This document shows positions 50,149 to 58,165 of a stretch of 64,000 bases of DNA, one piece after another. Origin of the DNA: Actinobacteria bacterium UBA2272 (GTDB lineage: Bacteria; Actinomycetota; Coriobacteriia; Anaerosomatales; Anaerosomataceae). The DNA lies in assembly GCA_002347725.1 (NCBI GenBank), contig DDXA01000004.1, forward strand, positions 248,001-312,000. The letters run 5' to 3'. The position numbers were made by a program, and so were the translations under genes. Under the pieces are notes generated by a model. It saw only the letters and a program-made list of their open reading frames with translations, ran no database searches and had not been told where the DNA came from. Within the stretch, counting starts at the first letter, position 1. Each line of letters starts with the position of its first letter.

Positions 50149-51399
50149 CTACTTACCTCCCGGTAGCAGCGACAGGACCTTGTGGAGCAGGTTGTCGGCA
50201 CGCAGTTCCTCCTGACGGTGGATCATCTCGGCCGAGAACCTGGCGAACTCCTCGCCCGCATCGCCGTGCTGCTCGTGACACGAAGCGCACGTCTCACCGA
50301 TGTTGGCCGCGTTCGTCGTCGAGTCGGGGTCGTCCGAGGCGAGAACCTCGTGGGCGGGATGACAGTCCCAGCATGCGGGAGCGTCCAGCGCCTTACGCTT
50401 GTACGCCGCGCCGTGGTAGGCGTCGCCGTAGTTGTCCCACTGGTCCTCATGGCACGCGGCGCACATGGCCTCGCTGGACAGGTGCAGTGCGTCGAGCGCG
50501 GCCTGCGTGTCGAGCCGGGCGATGTCGTGACCGCCGTGGCATGACCCGCACGTGGCCGCCGTGTAGTCGCCCGCGGCGACCAACTCGGCGTGCACCGAGC
50601 CCGCATATGCGTCAGCCTGCTCGTCGTGGTCGTGGCAACCGCCATTGGCGCACGAGATCCCCGCGTTGACGTACCACACCCGCGTCGGCGGCTTCGGCTC
50701 CGTGTACAGGAAGTCGATGTGACAGTCCGGGCACGCAAGGTCGCGGTGCGCCGAGGACTCGAGGCCGGTGACCTGGAAGGACACGATGCCTTCCGAGGAG
50801 CTCTTGATGAGGTTCGGGCTGCCGTGACACGCCAGACAGCCGGTGCCCGCCTCGTAGACCATGGGTACCGGAGGCGACCATGCCACACGCTCCTGCACGT
50901 GGCACACGTCGCAGTCGTTCTTGACGTGGCACATCGAACACAGCGTCGTGAGTTCGTTGTTGGCGGGCTCCACATGCGGCGTCTTGGCCCAGTCGAAGGT
51001 ATGGTTCGCCGGCCGCAAGTCGGGAAGCTTGTTGCCATGGCACGCTTCGCAGTCGCCCTTGGCGAGTACGCCCTGCGGGCCGTGGTAGAGCGCGTGACAG
51101 TTGAAGCAGTCCTTCATCGTCGGCGTATCGGTGCCGCTCGGCTTGTGCGGGAAGGTCGGATGGCACGAGCTGCACTGGAACGTGATGTGGTTGCCGTGTG
51201 TGAAGGTGTACTTGGGGTTGTCGGTCTGCGTGAAGTCGGCGTGACACGGCTTGCACTTGTCGGAGAACACGTCACCGCCGACTTCGATCGTCACCGTCTG
51301 GGCGAACGCCGGCACAACGAACGCCGCGATGGCAAATGCCATCACGATACCCAACCTCCGTACGCCCGTGCCGGCAGGCGTCCTGAATCGCTTCGTCAT
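50149..51399 (-). CDS. 13-heme c-type cytochrome (one CX4CH site)
   Basis: 416 residues: signal peptide (LGIVMAFAIAAFVVPAFAQ), 12 CxxCH motifs and one CANGGCH (CX4CH) site near residue 245, followed by a His-rich segment (DHDEQ). The C-terminal module with YHGAAYKR and DAPACWDCH is shared with the 7-heme protein encoded next to it, so the two are paralogs over that part. The ATG at 51399 after GAGGGGT is chosen. A periplasm-side or surface electron carrier in the operon led by the b-type cytochrome. Confidence 0.9.
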   Translation of the reverse strand: MTKRFRTPAGTGVRRLGIVMAFAIAAFVVPAFAQTVTIEVGGDVFSDKCKPCHADFTQTDNPKYTFTHGNHITFQCSSCHPTFPHKPSGTDTPTMKDCFNCHALYHGPQGVLAKGDCEACHGNKLPDLRPANHTFDWAKTPHVEPANNELTTLCSMCHVKNDCDVCHVQERVAWSPPVPMVYEAGTGCLACHGSPNLIKSSSEGIVSFQVTGLESSAHRDLACPDCHIDFLYTEPKPPTRVWYVNAGISCANGGCHDHDEQADAYAGSVHAELVAAGDYTAATCGSCHGGHDIARLDTQAALDALHLSSEAMCAACHEDQWDNYGDAYHGAAYKRKALDAPACWDCHPAHEVLASDDPDSTTNAANIGETCASCHEQHGDAGEEFARFSAEMIHRQEELRADNLLHKVLSLLPGGK

Positions 51400-51445
51400 A
51401 CCCCTCACTACCTGCTTTCTCAGAGTCCAGGCGCTTGCCGGGAGC

Positions 51446-52330
51446 CTACTCGGCCCCACCGCCGAACAGGCGGCCAACAGCGCCGATGACCGAACGGACC
51501 AGCGCGATCAGCGGATTGTCGTCCGTGATCGTCGAACGACCGTGGATGAACACGGCATACGACGTGTAGTTCTCGTCGACGCCGACATGGCAGCCCTCCT
51601 GACCGCACGTCTCAACCAGGTGCGACTCGTGAACGCGCGATCCGCGCTCGCTCGAGGGAAGGATATCGTGCCACCCGTGGCAGTCCCAGCACGCGGGAGC
51701 GTCTTTTGCTCCGCGCTTGTAGGCCGCGCCGTGATAGTAGTCGTCATAGCTGTCCCAGTAGTCCTCGTGGCAGCTCCCGCAGACCACCCAGCCATCGGCG
51801 TGCATCGCTTCCTGGCCGTCGGGGTTGTCCGTGAGCATCGGGATGTCGTGCGCACCGTGACAGTCGCCGCACAGCGGCTTCGGCGCAGTCGTCGTCTCGA
51901 CCGATCCGTTGCCGTTGGGAACCGTCGCCCGGTGAACGCCGACGCCAAATGCCCGGGACTGATCCTCGTGGCAATTGCGACAGGCGGTCTTCGCGCTCGT
52001 CACCCAGTCGCCATTGCCATGGGGAGCCTTATACGTGAAGTCGAGGTGGCACCCCACACACTGCTGGTCGATATGGGCGGACGCCTCGATGGTGGCGTCA
52101 TCGATGTAGTAGCTCATCACGACGCCGTCACGGACACGCACCAGCGCAGGGTCGCCGTGACACACCTGACAGCCTGACTTCGACTCCGTGGGGAGTGTGA
52201 AGTCGAGTTCGTACGGCGCGGTCGGGGACACCGACGGCGACACGCCCTGGCCGTATGCGGCTGCCGGAGCCACGAGCGCGACGGCAAGGAAGAACCCTGC
52301 CGCGATCCTCTGGCTGATTCGGGAGCGCAT
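51446..52330 (-). CDS. 7-heme c-type cytochrome (one CX4CH site)
   Basis: 294 residues: signal peptide (IAAGFFLAVALVAPAAAYGQ), six CxxCH motifs (CQVCH, CVGCH, CRNCH, CGDCH, CGSCH, CWDCH) and a final CGQEGCH (CX4CH). After the last heme motif comes a TM-like or amphipathic tail (LIALVRSVIGAVGRLFGGG). It is encoded 7 bases after the b-type cytochrome, its most likely electron donor. The start ATG at 52330 follows GGAGACCT. Confidence 0.9.
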   Translation of the reverse strand: MRSRISQRIAAGFFLAVALVAPAAAYGQGVSPSVSPTAPYELDFTLPTESKSGCQVCHGDPALVRVRDGVVMSYYIDDATIEASAHIDQQCVGCHLDFTYKAPHGNGDWVTSAKTACRNCHEDQSRAFGVGVHRATVPNGNGSVETTTAPKPLCGDCHGAHDIPMLTDNPDGQEAMHADGWVVCGSCHEDYWDSYDDYYHGAAYKRGAKDAPACWDCHGWHDILPSSERGSRVHESHLVETCGQEGCHVGVDENYTSYAVFIHGRSTITDDNPLIALVRSVIGAVGRLFGGGAE

Positions 52331-52337
52331 AGGTCTC

Positions 52338-53189
52338 CTATTCCGCCTCGAGGGCCGCCGCCCCGGCAGGAGCTGCGTGCTCCTCGCCGTGACCGTGGCC
52401 ATGCGTCACGAGCTTATCCTTTGGATACTTCTTGAATCCGAAGAAGTCCATGCCGATGAGGAAGTCCTCGTTGACCGCCAGGTAGAAGTGCACGACGGTC
52501 ATGATGATGAACAGCCAGTTGATGGCGTAGTGCATCACGCGCATCCAGGCACCCGCGACGGCGACGCCACCCACGAGCGGGCCAAGCCACCAGCCGATGA
52601 GGACCTCGCGTGGCGACAGGCCGAACAGGATCGGCTGTGTGAGCAGCGACAGACCCGTGAAGCCCTGCGCCAGCATGAGCACCGCGAAGAGCAGATACGA
52701 CATCTTCTGCATCACGTTGTACTCGGCCACGTGCGGCTTGTTGTCGGAGAAGTACCCGTAGTAGGCCAGCACGCCGAGTGCCGACTGGAGATCGCGCTTG
52801 GTGATGGCGAACTTCTTGTAGTCGCGGTCCTTGGCGAGAAACGCGTACCACAGACGCCAGAGGTAGTTCAGCCCGACGATCGTCATCGCGATGTAGTGTA
52901 CCCATCGCATCGGCGTGCGGCCGCCGTCGAAGAACGGGAAGCGTATGTACAGGCCGCTGAACGCCAGGGCGAGCATGCACAGAAGGTGGATCCAGTGCAT
53001 GAGCTTGGGCAGAAAGACCGGAAGATGATCGTGCTCCGGCCACTTGCCCTCGATCCACTTCTTGCGGAAACGACCCTTGGGGATACTGATGGAGAAGTGG
53101 AACAGGACGAACAACCACACACCGATGAACAGCAAGATGAAGACTGCGTCCATCCACACGTTCACTTGCGCGAGAAGAATCGCCGACAC
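52338..53189 (-). CDS. b-type cytochrome (HydB/CbcL-like membrane subunit)
   Basis: 283 residues with four to five TM helices and a His-rich C-terminal tail (THGHGHGEEHAAP). Candidate heme b ligands are His in KLMHWIHLLCML, RWVHYIAMTIV, RVMHYAINW and TVVHFYLAV. The pattern matches the Ni-Fe hydrogenase/formate dehydrogenase type diheme b subunit and the membrane domain of Geobacter CbcL, which oxidise menaquinol and reduce multiheme c cytochromes. As first gene of the operon it would pass quinol electrons to the 7-, 13- and 20-heme proteins. GTG start after GGGTAGGGGGT. Confidence 0.85.
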   Translation of the reverse strand: MSAILLAQVNVWMDAVFILLFIGVWLFVLFHFSISIPKGRFRKKWIEGKWPEHDHLPVFLPKLMHWIHLLCMLALAFSGLYIRFPFFDGGRTPMRWVHYIAMTIVGLNYLWRLWYAFLAKDRDYKKFAITKRDLQSALGVLAYYGYFSDNKPHVAEYNVMQKMSYLLFAVLMLAQGFTGLSLLTQPILFGLSPREVLIGWWLGPLVGGVAVAGAWMRVMHYAINWLFIIMTVVHFYLAVNEDFLIGMDFFGFKKYPKDKLVTHGHGHGEEHAAPAGAAALEAE

Positions 53190-53349
53190 CCCCTACCCGT
53201 TACCGAGCCCGACATCATGTATCGGACTACTTCGACATGGGTCACGACGAACCTCGTTTTCAGGCTGGGTGTGCCGGCACCCATGCGCAATGACGCATCC
53301 CACCAGCGCCCGACACAAAGTTCGCGTGAGGGGTCGCGTGACCGCATTC

Positions 53350-53378
53350 ACCTTATCGGCGCCCGTAGGGCATGTCAA
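53350..53378 (-). promoter_or_regulatory. Promoter of the cytochrome b/multiheme operon
   Basis: TTGACA (53373-53378), a 17-base spacer and TAAGGT (53350-53355) on the minus strand form one of the best consensus promoters in the window. It lies directly after the FKBP stop codon and gives a leader of about 150 bases before the cyt b GTG, in which a palindrome GTGCCGGCAC occurs near 53270. Confidence 0.7.
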
Positions 53379-53385
53379 CGAACCG

Positions 53386-53853
53386 TTACTTGCCGACGGT
53401 GACGGGCATATCCTCCGGTTGCGGCGGAACGATCTCAACGAGCGTCACATCGAAGGTGAGTTCGTGTCCCGCGAGCGGGTGGTTGAAGTCGACCGTCACG
53501 TCGACAAGATCGTCACTGATGCTGACGACCCATCCGGCGTACGACTCGCCATCATCACCGATGACGTTGAACTCGCCGCCGATCGGCGGCGTGCCCTCAC
53601 CGAAGACATCGACCGGGACAACCTGTACGGCCTCGGGGATGTGCGGCCCGTACGCTTCGGCGGCAGGGATCGTGACCGTCGCCGACTCGCCGGGCTCGAG
53701 TCCCAGGATGGCTCCTTCGAACGCCGGAAGGACGTCGCCACCACCAACGGTGAACAGCAGCGGGGCACGACCCTCGCTCGAGTCGAAGATCGTGCCGTCC
53801 TCGAGACGGCCTACGTAGTCAACGGCGACCGTGTCGCCCTGAGTTGCCGGCAT
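53386..53853 (-). CDS. FKBP-type peptidyl-prolyl isomerase, SlyD-like
   Basis: 155 residues starting MPATQGDTVAVDYVGRLEDG. The FKBP core carries GTIFDSSEGR, LLFTVGGGDVLPAFEGAILG and a C-terminal NHPLAGHELTFDVTLVEI, with the inserted chaperone flap (about 70-125) of the SlyD type. It lacks the long metal-binding His/Cys tail. It catalyses prolyl isomerisation and prevents aggregation of folding proteins. Cytoplasmic (no signal peptide). SD AGGAGGGGCTCC before the ATG at 53853. The next gene downstream starts the cytochrome operon from its own promoter. Confidence 0.92.
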   Translation of the reverse strand: MPATQGDTVAVDYVGRLEDGTIFDSSEGRAPLLFTVGGGDVLPAFEGAILGLEPGESATVTIPAAEAYGPHIPEAVQVVPVDVFGEGTPPIGGEFNVIGDDGESYAGWVVSISDDLVDVTVDFNHPLAGHELTFDVTLVEIVPPQPEDMPVTVGK

Positions 53854-53934
53854 GGAGCCCCTCCTGTCGTCAGGTCCGCGACGCGCTCGCGCCACCGTGC
53901 GATGCTAGCACACCGCGACGGGAGGGCCGGGGCC

Positions 53935-54477
53935 TCACGAACTCCGTACGACAGATGCGAGGCCGGCGCGTCTGAGCGCGGAGGCGATGCCGGTCGCGGC
54001 GGCGCCCTTGGCGATGTCGAAGACGATGAACGGGGCCGCGCCAACCGCCGCCGCCTCGGTCATCGTCCGCCCGGTGGACACCGCGAGCCACAGCGTCCCC
54101 GGAACGTAGATGCATGCCATCGCCACGAGCAGCCCGGCGACATCGGCGAGTGGTCGCTGCAGGCGCAGGCCGGCTCGGACAGCAGCACCGGCAACGGCAC
54201 CCAGCCAGAATCCAGCCAGGTAGCCGCCGGTGGGCCCGACGAGCACCGCAAGGCCACCGCGCATGCCGGAGAAGACGGGCACGCCAATGGCGCCCAGAAG
54301 CAGGTACAGCCCCACGGCGAGCGCCGCCTGCGCAGGCGTGCAGACGAGCACGATGACCGCGGCGACGAACGTCTGGAGCGTGACGGGAACGACGCCGACG
54401 GGCACGGTGACGAGCGCGGAGGCCGCGAGCAAGGCGGCAAGCAGCGCCGAGACGACGAGCGTGTGCGTGCGTATCAT
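53935..54477 (-). CDS. bioY: Biotin transporter BioY
   Basis: The substrate-binding S component of an ECF biotin transporter. 180 residues, six TM helices, with the family pattern PVTLQTFVAAVIV, GAIGVPVFSGMRGG and GPTGGYLAGFWLGAV. The energising ECF module (EcfA/EcfT) is not in the window, and BioY alone can also take up biotin. It is preceded by a BirA-type operator and by birA itself, so expression is likely repressed when biotin is abundant. Confidence 0.95.
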   Translation of the reverse strand: MIRTHTLVVSALLAALLAASALVTVPVGVVPVTLQTFVAAVIVLVCTPAQAALAVGLYLLLGAIGVPVFSGMRGGLAVLVGPTGGYLAGFWLGAVAGAAVRAGLRLQRPLADVAGLLVAMACIYVPGTLWLAVSTGRTMTEAAAVGAAPFIVFDIAKGAAATGIASALRRAGLASVVRSS

Positions 54478-54490
54478 GGGTTCCCCCGAC

Positions 54491-54519
54491 TGTAAACCAC
54501 CGTGCCTGAGCGGTTTACT
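54491..54519. promoter_or_regulatory. BirA-type operator upstream of bioY
   Basis: Inverted repeat TGTAAACC (54491-54498) and GGTTTAC (54512-54518) separated by 13 bases matches the known biotin-repressor operator form (TTGTAAACC-N14..16-GGTTTACAA) except for a slightly short spacer. It lies just before the bioY ATG, downstream of the birA gene that encodes the predicted repressor. Confidence 0.75.
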
Positions 54520-54558
54520 TTACGGAGAGCGGGCGGCTGCGTCAACGGGCGCGCACGG

Positions 54559-55515
54559 TCAGGAGCGCAGCGTCACCTCGCCGGCAACGACGGCTCGCGT
54601 GCCGCCGGTTTCGCGCACGACAAGTGCGCCGGTGTCGTCGACCGTCTCGGCGATGCCGGACGCCACCACACGTCCGGCCCCGTCACGCACGACGACATCC
54701 CGGCCCCACAGCGCACCGCGCGCGCGATACTCCCCAACCAGGGACGCGAAGCCCTCGGCCAGAAACGTCCGGTACGCCGACGCACACTCATCGAGAACCA
54801 CGACGGCGACCTCGGCCACCTTCGCCCCGGCCGAGTAGCGTCTGACCCACGCCGACCCCGGCCCCGCGGGACCCGCGACGTTCAGACCGCAGCCGAACAC
54901 GAGCCATTCGACCGTGTCAGCCTCGGCTGCCATCTCCAGCAGGATACCGGCGAGTTTCTCCCCGTCGGCCAGCACATCGTTGGGCCACTTGAGCCCCGTC
55001 GGCACACCGAAACGCTCGAGTCCGCGTGCGACCCCGATCGCGATGACGAGCGCGAGCGGCCCGAGCGCCGCCGGGGGCAGCGCGGGCCTCAGAATGGCCG
55101 AGGCGTACACCCCGCCCGACGGGGAGACCCACACCCGCCCGAAACGGCCGCGGCCGCCGTGCTGCCGGGCAGCCACCACGAGCGTCCCCTCGGGGGAGCC
55201 CGCGCGAGCGGCCGCCTTGGCGTCGTCGTTGGTGGACCCGGTCTCCAGCCCGCCCGTGCACGAGACCCAGAGCTCGTCGCCGAGGCGCGGCGACACTTCC
55301 TCGGGAATGCACGCGTCCGGCGCCTCGAGCAGCCGGTAGCCCACGCGCGGCGACGACTCGATCCGGTAACCGAGATCCCTGAGCGCGGCTACGTGTTTGC
55401 CGATCGCCACCCGGGAGATGCCGAGCTCGCACGCGAGCGCCTCGCCGGAAAGCCCACCGGGCCCTGCGGAGTGAAGCGCCGAGGCGACGGCGGCCCTACG
55501 GGAGATCGCGATCAT
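54559..55515 (-). CDS. birA: Biotin protein ligase / biotin operon repressor
   Basis: 318 residues: an N-terminal winged-helix (residues 1-62, LSGEALACELGISRVAIGKHVAAL), then the ligase domain with the biotinyl-AMP loop GGRGRFGRVW, LKWPNDV, and a C-terminal SH3-like domain. It therefore both attaches biotin to carboxylases and binds the operator next to it. The ATG at 55515 is chosen because the HTH begins right after it. Its first bases overlap the DedA gene. Confidence 0.94.
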   Translation of the reverse strand: MIAISRRAAVASALHSAGPGGLSGEALACELGISRVAIGKHVAALRDLGYRIESSPRVGYRLLEAPDACIPEEVSPRLGDELWVSCTGGLETGSTNDDAKAAARAGSPEGTLVVAARQHGGRGRFGRVWVSPSGGVYASAILRPALPPAALGPLALVIAIGVARGLERFGVPTGLKWPNDVLADGEKLAGILLEMAAEADTVEWLVFGCGLNVAGPAGPGSAWVRRYSAGAKVAEVAVVVLDECASAYRTFLAEGFASLVGEYRARGALWGRDVVVRDGAGRVVASGIAETVDDTGALVVRETGGTRAVVAGEVTLRS

Positions 55516-56248
55516 CGTGGTGCTCGTCTCCGGTCTCATGCGCGTCGCTATCCGGGCCGACGACCTCGGCGTCCGAACCGGCGGCCTCGTCCTCGAGTTC
55601 AGCCACCTCCACGAGCAGGTCGACCTTGCGCGAGACAAGCTTGTGGCGACCCCACAACAGGAACGCGATCATCGCGACGAGCACCGCAAAGCCGGCCCAC
55701 GTGAGGTTGCGCGCGATCGCGAGTGCCTTGTCGAAGTTCTCGGCGAAGATCCGGCCCAGCATGATCATGAGCGTCGTGTACAGGAGTGCGCCGATGAAGG
55801 TGTAGAGCTCGAAGATCCACAGGCGCATCCGCGACGCGCCGGCGATCACCGGGACGAAGTTCTTGAAGCCGGCTGCAAAGCGGGAAACAAGTACGGTCTT
55901 GTTGCCGTGCAGCTCGAAGTACTCCTCGGCGGCGATGATGCGCTCCTCGTCGAAGAACTTGCCGCCCCAGCGCAGCAGCGCCTGGCGCCCGCCCCTGCGA
56001 CCGAACCAGTACGAGAGGTTCGAGCCGGTGAGCGTACCGATGAGCGACGAGACGCCCACAAGCCAGGGGTTGAGTCCGCCCCCCTCGGAGACGAAACCGG
56101 CCGCCATCACGACGGTCTCGCCGGGCGTGAAAGAGCCGAGCACGAACAGGTTCTCCGAGATGGTGAAGCCGACGACGATGAGATGTCCCCAGCTGTCGAG
56201 CAGCGCGAGGAACCAGTCGAGCGGCGCGAAGCCGGTCTGCGGCGCCAT
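55496..56248 (-). CDS. DedA family membrane protein
   Basis: About 250 residues with a DedA core (residues 10-200): ENLFVLGSFTPGETVVMAAGF near the N terminus, FGRRGGRQALLRWGGK, and the conserved RFAAGFKNFVPVIAGASRMR motif, then TM helices near the C terminus and an acidic tail. The family supports membrane homeostasis and lipid flipping or scrambling. The ATG at 56248 overlaps the stop of the preceding gene (TGATG). It ends inside the birA start. Confidence 0.9.
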   Translation of the reverse strand: MAPQTGFAPLDWFLALLDSWGHLIVVGFTISENLFVLGSFTPGETVVMAAGFVSEGGGLNPWLVGVSSLIGTLTGSNLSYWFGRRGGRQALLRWGGKFFDEERIIAAEEYFELHGNKTVLVSRFAAGFKNFVPVIAGASRMRLWIFELYTFIGALLYTTLMIMLGRIFAENFDKALAIARNLTWAGFAVLVAMIAFLLWGRHKLVSRKVDLLVEVAELEDEAAGSDAEVVGPDSDAHETGDEHHDDRDLP

Positions 56249-56691
56249 CACGCATCACCCTCGTCCGGACACGTGCTCCACTCGGCCCACTGATCGAAGC
56301 GCGGGAAGAGCAGCGCGAGACCGACGAGCGTGACCAGCAGCAGCGAGTAGAAGTCGAGCAGCTCCCGGGTCATGAACGCGAGCGCCGCGCCGATGACGAC
56401 CGGGGCGAGCGCGTAGGTGAGCATCTGCCACGACACCGAGCGCAGCGTGCTGGCGGCAAGCGGCCGGGCGGCGGTGTCCCGCGTGCGGACATTGCGGCCG
56501 ACGACGAGCGCGGCGACCGCGACCGAGAGGAAGAGATAGCGCACTGAGCCGCTCGGCGGCGGACCTTCACGCCACCAGGGGGCACGCGAGGCCCACTGCA
56601 CGGCGGCCGTGAGCGCCAGCGGCAGCAGGAGCAGCGCCGATGAGTGGCGGATCCAGGCGAGGTAGGACTCGCGAAGCGTGGCGGGGGTCAC
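56248..56691 (-). CDS. Small polytopic membrane protein of unknown function
   Basis: 147 residues with about four TM helices (LLLLPLALTAAVQW, LFLSVAVAALVVG, LTYALAPVVIGAALAFM, LLLVTLVGLALLF). It shares length class and spacing with the following 175-residue membrane protein, and part of the pattern (helix pair plus short polar linkers) looks related. GTG start after GAGGA. No known family is recognised. Confidence 0.7.
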   Translation of the reverse strand: MTPATLRESYLAWIRHSSALLLLPLALTAAVQWASRAPWWREGPPPSGSVRYLFLSVAVAALVVGRNVRTRDTAARPLAASTLRSVSWQMLTYALAPVVIGAALAFMTRELLDFYSLLLVTLVGLALLFPRFDQWAEWSTCPDEGDA

Positions 56692-56700
56692 GAACGTCCT

Positions 56701-57228
56701 CTACGAGATGATCGACGGGACCGGCTCGGCGCCGGTCTGTCGAGCGTACCACGCACGGACCTGCGATGGACGCGGATACATGATCGCCCAGCCGATGATG
56801 GTGTACGCGGCAAACGGCAGGTAGTACAGCCAGTTCTCGGTCAGGAAGGCGGCCACGAAACCGAGGAGGACGCTGATCTCGGGCATCGCCATGCCGACGA
56901 TCGCGCTGGTACTGATGCGCTGCACCACGGCATCGGAGCCCGTGAGGACCGCCTTGGTCTTCGGGTCGATGCCGTTACCCGTGGCATTGAGTCCCAGGCG
57001 GCGAGCGAACAGCGCCCACGGAAGCGATGCGAGTGCCATGATCGAGAAGAGAGCGAGCCTCAGTCCCGTGAACTCCTCCCCACCGGTGCTCTCGGCCGCA
57101 CCAGGTCCTTCGAGCATGAACCACAGCACAAAGGTCAGGAGCAGCAGGATCGTCGGCAGCGCCGACACCACGAGATACATCTGACGGAACCGTTTCATGT
57201 CGAGCGGCTCGGTCTGGTACTGCTCCAT
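56701..57228 (-). CDS. Small polytopic membrane protein of unknown function
   Basis: 175 residues with four TM helices (LVVSALPTILLLLTFVLWF, LRLALFSIMALASLPWALF, AIVGMAMPEISVLLGFVAAF, LPFAAYTIIGWAIM). The ATG at 57228 is taken because GGAGGGGGCAGC precedes it; a longer frame extension upstream overlaps nadC and has no membrane protein character. The context (between nadC and the 147-residue membrane protein) does not suggest a function. Confidence 0.75.
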   Translation of the reverse strand: MEQYQTEPLDMKRFRQMYLVVSALPTILLLLTFVLWFMLEGPGAAESTGGEEFTGLRLALFSIMALASLPWALFARRLGLNATGNGIDPKTKAVLTGSDAVVQRISTSAIVGMAMPEISVLLGFVAAFLTENWLYYLPFAAYTIIGWAIMYPRPSQVRAWYARQTGAEPVPSIIS

Positions 57229-57256
57229 GCTGCCCCCTCCGGCTGTGTGACGTGAC

Positions 57257-58165
57257 CTAGTGGGAATCCAACCCGAAGTCGAGCGGCGCGGCAAACGTGA
57301 GCGCGCTCGTCGACACACGATCGACGCCGGTTGCGGCGAGCTCACGCAACCGCTCGAAACGGACACGGCCGGACGCCTCGGTGAGGACCGGCCGACCGGC
57401 TGCCGCCTCACGGACAGCGGCGATCGCGCGCGTGAGCGTCTCATCGTCCATGTTGTCGAGCAGCACGTAGTCGGCACCGGCGCGGGCCGCCTCGGCAGCC
57501 TGCTCGACCGAGTCCGCCTCACACTCTAAGGAAAGGTCAGGATTCGCCTCACGTGCTGCGCGCACCGCGGCCGTGATCCCGCCAGCGTGCACGATGTGGT
57601 TGTCTTTCACGAGCACCATGTCGTACAGGCCCGCACGATGGTTGTGCGCCCCGCCGACCGTGACCGCATACTTCGAGAGCCCGCGGAGTCCGGGCAGCGT
57701 CTTGCGCGTGTCGGTCACGGCAAGCGCCTCGCCCGCCTCGACCTGCCAGCGACGGGCCTCACTCGCGATGCCCGATAGCACCATCACGAGGTCGAGCGCG
57801 CTGCGCTCTCCGGCGAGCACGAGGCGCGCGGGCCCCTCGATCTCCATGACCGCATCGCCGCAACCGACGTCGGCTCCTTCGGCCACAAGCGGGAAGCACT
57901 CGACAGGACCCGCATCCGCAGCGCGGGCGAGGATCTCGTAGAGTCGCGCAACGAGCGGCAGCCCGCACACCACCCCCGCATCGCGCGCGACGATCCGGCC
58001 GGTGAAGACCGCACCCGCCGGCACCGTCGCCGCCGAGGTCACATCGGCATCGAGCAGACTCGGCGAGGCAAGCGACGGCTCGCCGATGCGCTCCGGGGCG
58101 ACACCGAGATCCTCGGCGAGAGCGGCAGCGATCACATCGTCAGATGGAGGCAGGACGAAGGTCAT
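57257..58165 (-). CDS. nadC: Nicotinate-nucleotide pyrophosphorylase (carboxylating)
   Basis: It converts quinolinate and PRPP to nicotinate mononucleotide. 302 residues with the family motifs DTRKTLPGLRGLSKYAV, GGAHNHRAGLYDMVLVKDNH and LECEADSVEQ, and the phosphate-binding end VSTSALTFAAPLDFGLD. Its start overlaps the nadB stop (58162-58165). Last NAD gene of the operon. Confidence 0.97.
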   Translation of the reverse strand: MTFVLPPSDDVIAAALAEDLGVAPERIGEPSLASPSLLDADVTSAATVPAGAVFTGRIVARDAGVVCGLPLVARLYEILARAADAGPVECFPLVAEGADVGCGDAVMEIEGPARLVLAGERSALDLVMVLSGIASEARRWQVEAGEALAVTDTRKTLPGLRGLSKYAVTVGGAHNHRAGLYDMVLVKDNHIVHAGGITAAVRAAREANPDLSLECEADSVEQAAEAARAGADYVLLDNMDDETLTRAIAAVREAAAGRPVLTEASGRVRFERLRELAATGVDRVSTSALTFAAPLDFGLDSH

